Below are positions 61,010 to 64,000 of a stretch of 64,000 bases of DNA, one piece after another (positions within the stretch are counted from its first letter, which is position 1; each line of letters opens with the position of its first letter). Location: NCBI GenBank assembly GCA_037975125.1, contig CM075851.1, positions 122,975,063 to 123,039,062 on the forward strand, in the 5' to 3' direction. This DNA is from Latrodectus hesperus (lineage: Eukaryota > Arthropoda > Arachnida > Araneae > Theridiidae). A program made the translations under genes and the position numbers. The notes below the pieces were generated by a model that was given only the letters and a program-made list of their open reading frames with translations, had not been told where the DNA came from and made no database searches.

Positions 61010-63600
61010 TGATTTGTTATTGCTACATTTATAGATTCATAAGAATAAGAAGATAGGATGTATACAAAATATAAAGTTATAATTCAAACTTTTGAATTAT
61101 ATTAATTCCTCTTGTACAAGTAGAGACCACTAAAATATTACGTATTCAACTGCAACAAAATCAATCATAGTCGGAAGAAATTGTTGAATTTCCTTATTTA
61201 TTTGAATAAAGCAAACGATATCATAAGCTGTAACGTTTAGCTGAATAGGCAAATGTAAATAAATAAAATTTGGATGATTATTTAATATTTTTTAATATTA
61301 CAAATAAAATGAACAATTTATATGGAAAATATAATATTTTTTCTTAAACTACTTGACTAAAAAAATTACTTTTAATTATTTTTTCTCGACCAAATTCGAC
61401 GAGAAAGCGATTTTTAAATTTCTTGGTTGGAAAATTTGGAATTTTGATGAGTGACAAACGATTTCTGTAATAAAATCAGGAAATGAAAGGAATTTAAAAA
61501 AATCGAATATAAATTTACAGAAGTACAAAGCGCTTTCATCAAAAAGTTTCCTTTAAATTTGTTGACAGTCCCTTAAAAAGATTAATTTTTACTCATCACA
61601 TTTGGCTACTGTTATGATTACGATAACCGTATTTACCTGAGATCTCACTCAGTATTACAATCCTAGGTCGTGAGAAAAAGACCTGTGTCGGAAAGAAAAG
61701 ATAACGCCTCCGATCCGGTGACGATGACAATTGAAAATAGCGATGTCGAATCACTATAGCAGAACTTTTCTATGTTCTTTACCTTGTCAACGAAATAATA
61801 AAAGTACTCAAAGGATTATAGTGAATCATGTTTTTGAAGTAATGCGCATCTTTTAATCATGAATCTGTGATACATGTGGATATTCCTTATCTCTTTGTTT
61901 GATTTTACATATGTAAAGGAATACATTTTTCTGGTAAGGTTTCGTAGATTTCTTTTCAACAAAATGTGAGAAAAATAATAACTAAAATGTTTCGTATCTT
62001 GCTAATTTAACTTCATTTGATACAGTTTTATTCTTAAATGTATATTTTATGGTCTTAAGCTAGAAAAAATATTCTGAAATCTGGGGTATTTAAAGGATTT
62101 TTGTTCTTGCAAAACAAAAGAGAATTTAGTAATTTAAATAAATAGACGTTTTTGTTGAAGCAAATAAATGAAAGACATTCTCTTGCACAGATAATTATAG
62201 TAATTTATATTTTTATGTTTTTTAAATTTTATTTTGTGAAGATTTATTTTATAATTTTACTTTGTTAGATATCCATTGTATAATTTTACAATGAAATAAT
62301 CACTGTATTTTGTGCAATTCTTTTATAGATTAGAAATTTAGAATAATTTAATGGTTTTATTATTTGGCGTATCGCCAAAATGTTTTTATAAAATTTAAGG
62401 AAATTTATATACTTATTTTAAGCTAAATTCCATTAGTTTATTTACTTATAACCTACTCAAAAATTTATTGCTTCAGAAGTTTCGGTTAAAATAATCAATA
62501 ACTGCAAGTGAAAAAAAAAAAAAAAGAAAAACTTCTTCCATATTTTGAAAAGAAATCTTTTACTATATAGTCTTAAATATTAAAATACTGAAATAAGAAT
62601 GTTATTCTTAAATTTTTTGTATCAGGAAAAATATGTTCTTGTACACGTTATAAAATATTAAATTCTATAAAGTAAGATAAAATTAAAAGGTGTTTTTTTA
62701 TGTTTTATTTTCTTCTATTTCATTCTTTCAATTTTTTTTAAATGCTTCAACTTGGCTTTATAGTAAATTAATTTCCTTGGCTTTATAGTAAAATAATAAA
62801 AAATATAAGTAAAATAATTTCCAGACACAAGTTTTGCTGGAGAATTTGTGTTCATTAAGAATAGCGACTACATTTTTGCAAGCAGAAAGCTAAAAGCAAG
62901 TTTGAGCTGCACTAAATTTCTTTTTTATATATGTATATAATATCTATTTTAAACTTCATACGTTTCTTAATTACAAATAATTTTCAAGAATATAATAATT
63001 ATTTCTATTTAGCTTTTAAAAACATTTACATTTGCATTTTATATGGGTTATTGCGTTTTATCAATTTTCAATTAATACAATAAATTACATTGTAAATTAT
63101 ACAAGTATTACTTATAGTATTTATTAAGTAACTAACTTGCTTGAAAGTATTTACAAGTAAATTTGCAATAATTTTCTTGTAAGTTTTATTTTTAATGTTT
63201 GCCTAATTAGTTGAAAAAATCGATTATTTTGAGGAAAAATAAAGTTGTCTGTTATTTTTAAGTAATAGTTTTTACTAAGATACCAGATTCGTATAAAACT
63301 ATTTTTAGACTCCCTTATAAGAAGTGCATATACATATATTTTTACATTTTCTGATATTAAATATCTATATTAGATGTGTACACATTATTGTTTCATATCA
63401 AGGACATTGTAATTTAATTATACTTAGTGTTCAAATATATGCATACTATTGTATTGAATGGGTAAGAAATCGGGAATTTTTCTGCTAAGTTACTGTCGAA
63501 ATATCGTAAAAGTAATCGAAAGAAACAAAAGCATCGTTGACTGCTAGAGTGTCATTCATTATATCCTTGGATAGAGATTTCCGAATGACGTGCAAGTAAA
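61010..63600. other. AT-rich stretch, no gene recognised
   Basis: No coding segment recognised. A 20-bp tandem duplication (CCTTGGCTTTATAGTAAA type) occurs near 62752-62792. Confidence 0.45.
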
Positions 63601-63808
63601 GGTAAAATATGAGAGAATAAGGCTTCATTCACATCTGGTGAGTGGTTACCGTGGTACTTAGAAAAGTAATTATGCATAATTTACTCTCAAATACTAAAGC
63701 ACCTCACATCGGCACACCAGGGGTTGTAGCTATTACGTCACTATGCTACAAAGACTCTTTCGGTCACGTATCTTGTCCTATTGACATTGTGAGTTCTTTT
63801 TCTTGCAG

Positions 63809-63964
63809 GACATTTGTCCTCTCTTTTACGCATTATTGAAATCAAGCATACGGAACAACTTACATGATGAATGTTCACATTCTTTAAGGCATAACCACTT
63901 GGATATTTTAGATCAAGAAATATACATTCGATTTCAAAATATTCTTTTTTCCGCAGAAAATTGA
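63809..63964 (+). CDS. Candidate coding exon at the right edge
   Basis: A strong acceptor (TTCTTTTTCTTGCAG) ends at 63808 and opens a phase-0 frame of 51 codons, from DICPLFYALLKSSIRNNLHD to NILFSAEN, then TGA at 63962-63964. A possible donor, CTG|GTGAGT, lies upstream at about 63638, and a CRE-like TTACGTCA at about 63734. Composition is protein-like, but no family is recognised. The opposite strand is also open (63992-63741), which weakens the case. Confidence 0.3.
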   Translation, partial: DICPLFYALLKSSIRNNLHDECSHSLRHNHLDILDQEIYIRFQNILFSAEN

Positions 63965-64000
63965 TATTTGCAGACAGCTTGTATTGATACATGTTATTTT

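Overview
The window is AT-rich eukaryotic DNA with sparse genes, long introns, (TA)n microsatellites and many decayed transposable elements. There are no bacterial-style operons. The one well-supported host gene is a FAM120-family gene. Together with non-LTR retrotransposons that carry RNase H and zinc-knuckle tails, Tc1-like and hAT elements, and tRNA-derived SINEs, this suggests an arthropod, most likely an arachnid such as a spider. The arachnid call rests on recalled similarity, not on a search.

Layout. (1) 1-7.2 kb: candidate exons of a small unrecognised minus-strand gene. A 3.84-kb non-autonomous hAT element (3332-7174, perfect 8-bp target duplication) splits its promoter-like region. 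(2) 7.4-8.3 kb: a GC-rich block of TGGCC motifs followed by an internally deleted non-LTR element on the plus strand. (3) 8.3-20 kb: mostly mobile-element debris. It holds a Tc1 transposase relic, a 5'-complete but 3'-truncated non-LTR element (ORF1 with a DUF4780-like domain, endonuclease, reverse transcriptase) joined to an unrelated coding-like fragment, an RNase H relic, a DUF4371-type hAT transposase relic and a reverse transcriptase fragment. (4) 21.5-23.1 kb: a tandem satellite with a 110-bp unit, homogenised in the middle and degenerate at the edges. (5) 26.9-28.6 kb: a Tc1 pseudogene interrupted by a tRNA-derived SINE with its own target duplication, then an endonuclease fragment.

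(6) 32.5-42.8 kb: the main gene, on the minus strand. Five coding exons join in phase through four GT-AG introns to give 627 residues of a FAM120 (constitutive coactivator of PPAR-gamma-like) protein with an N-terminal XPG/PIN-type nuclease fold. Intron 2 carries a 791-bp internally deleted hAT element with a perfect 8-bp target duplication, and intron 4 carries an RNase H relic. A CRE palindrome at 43253 marks a likely promoter. (7) 43.5-64 kb: a degenerate minisatellite, two plus-strand RNase H relics, an inverted-repeat MITE, a 0.2-kb direct duplication, two SINEs with CAA-rich tails and a candidate exon at the right edge.

No cooperating gene cluster is visible. The unusual content is the nested and chimeric mobile elements and the possible small gene split by a transposon.
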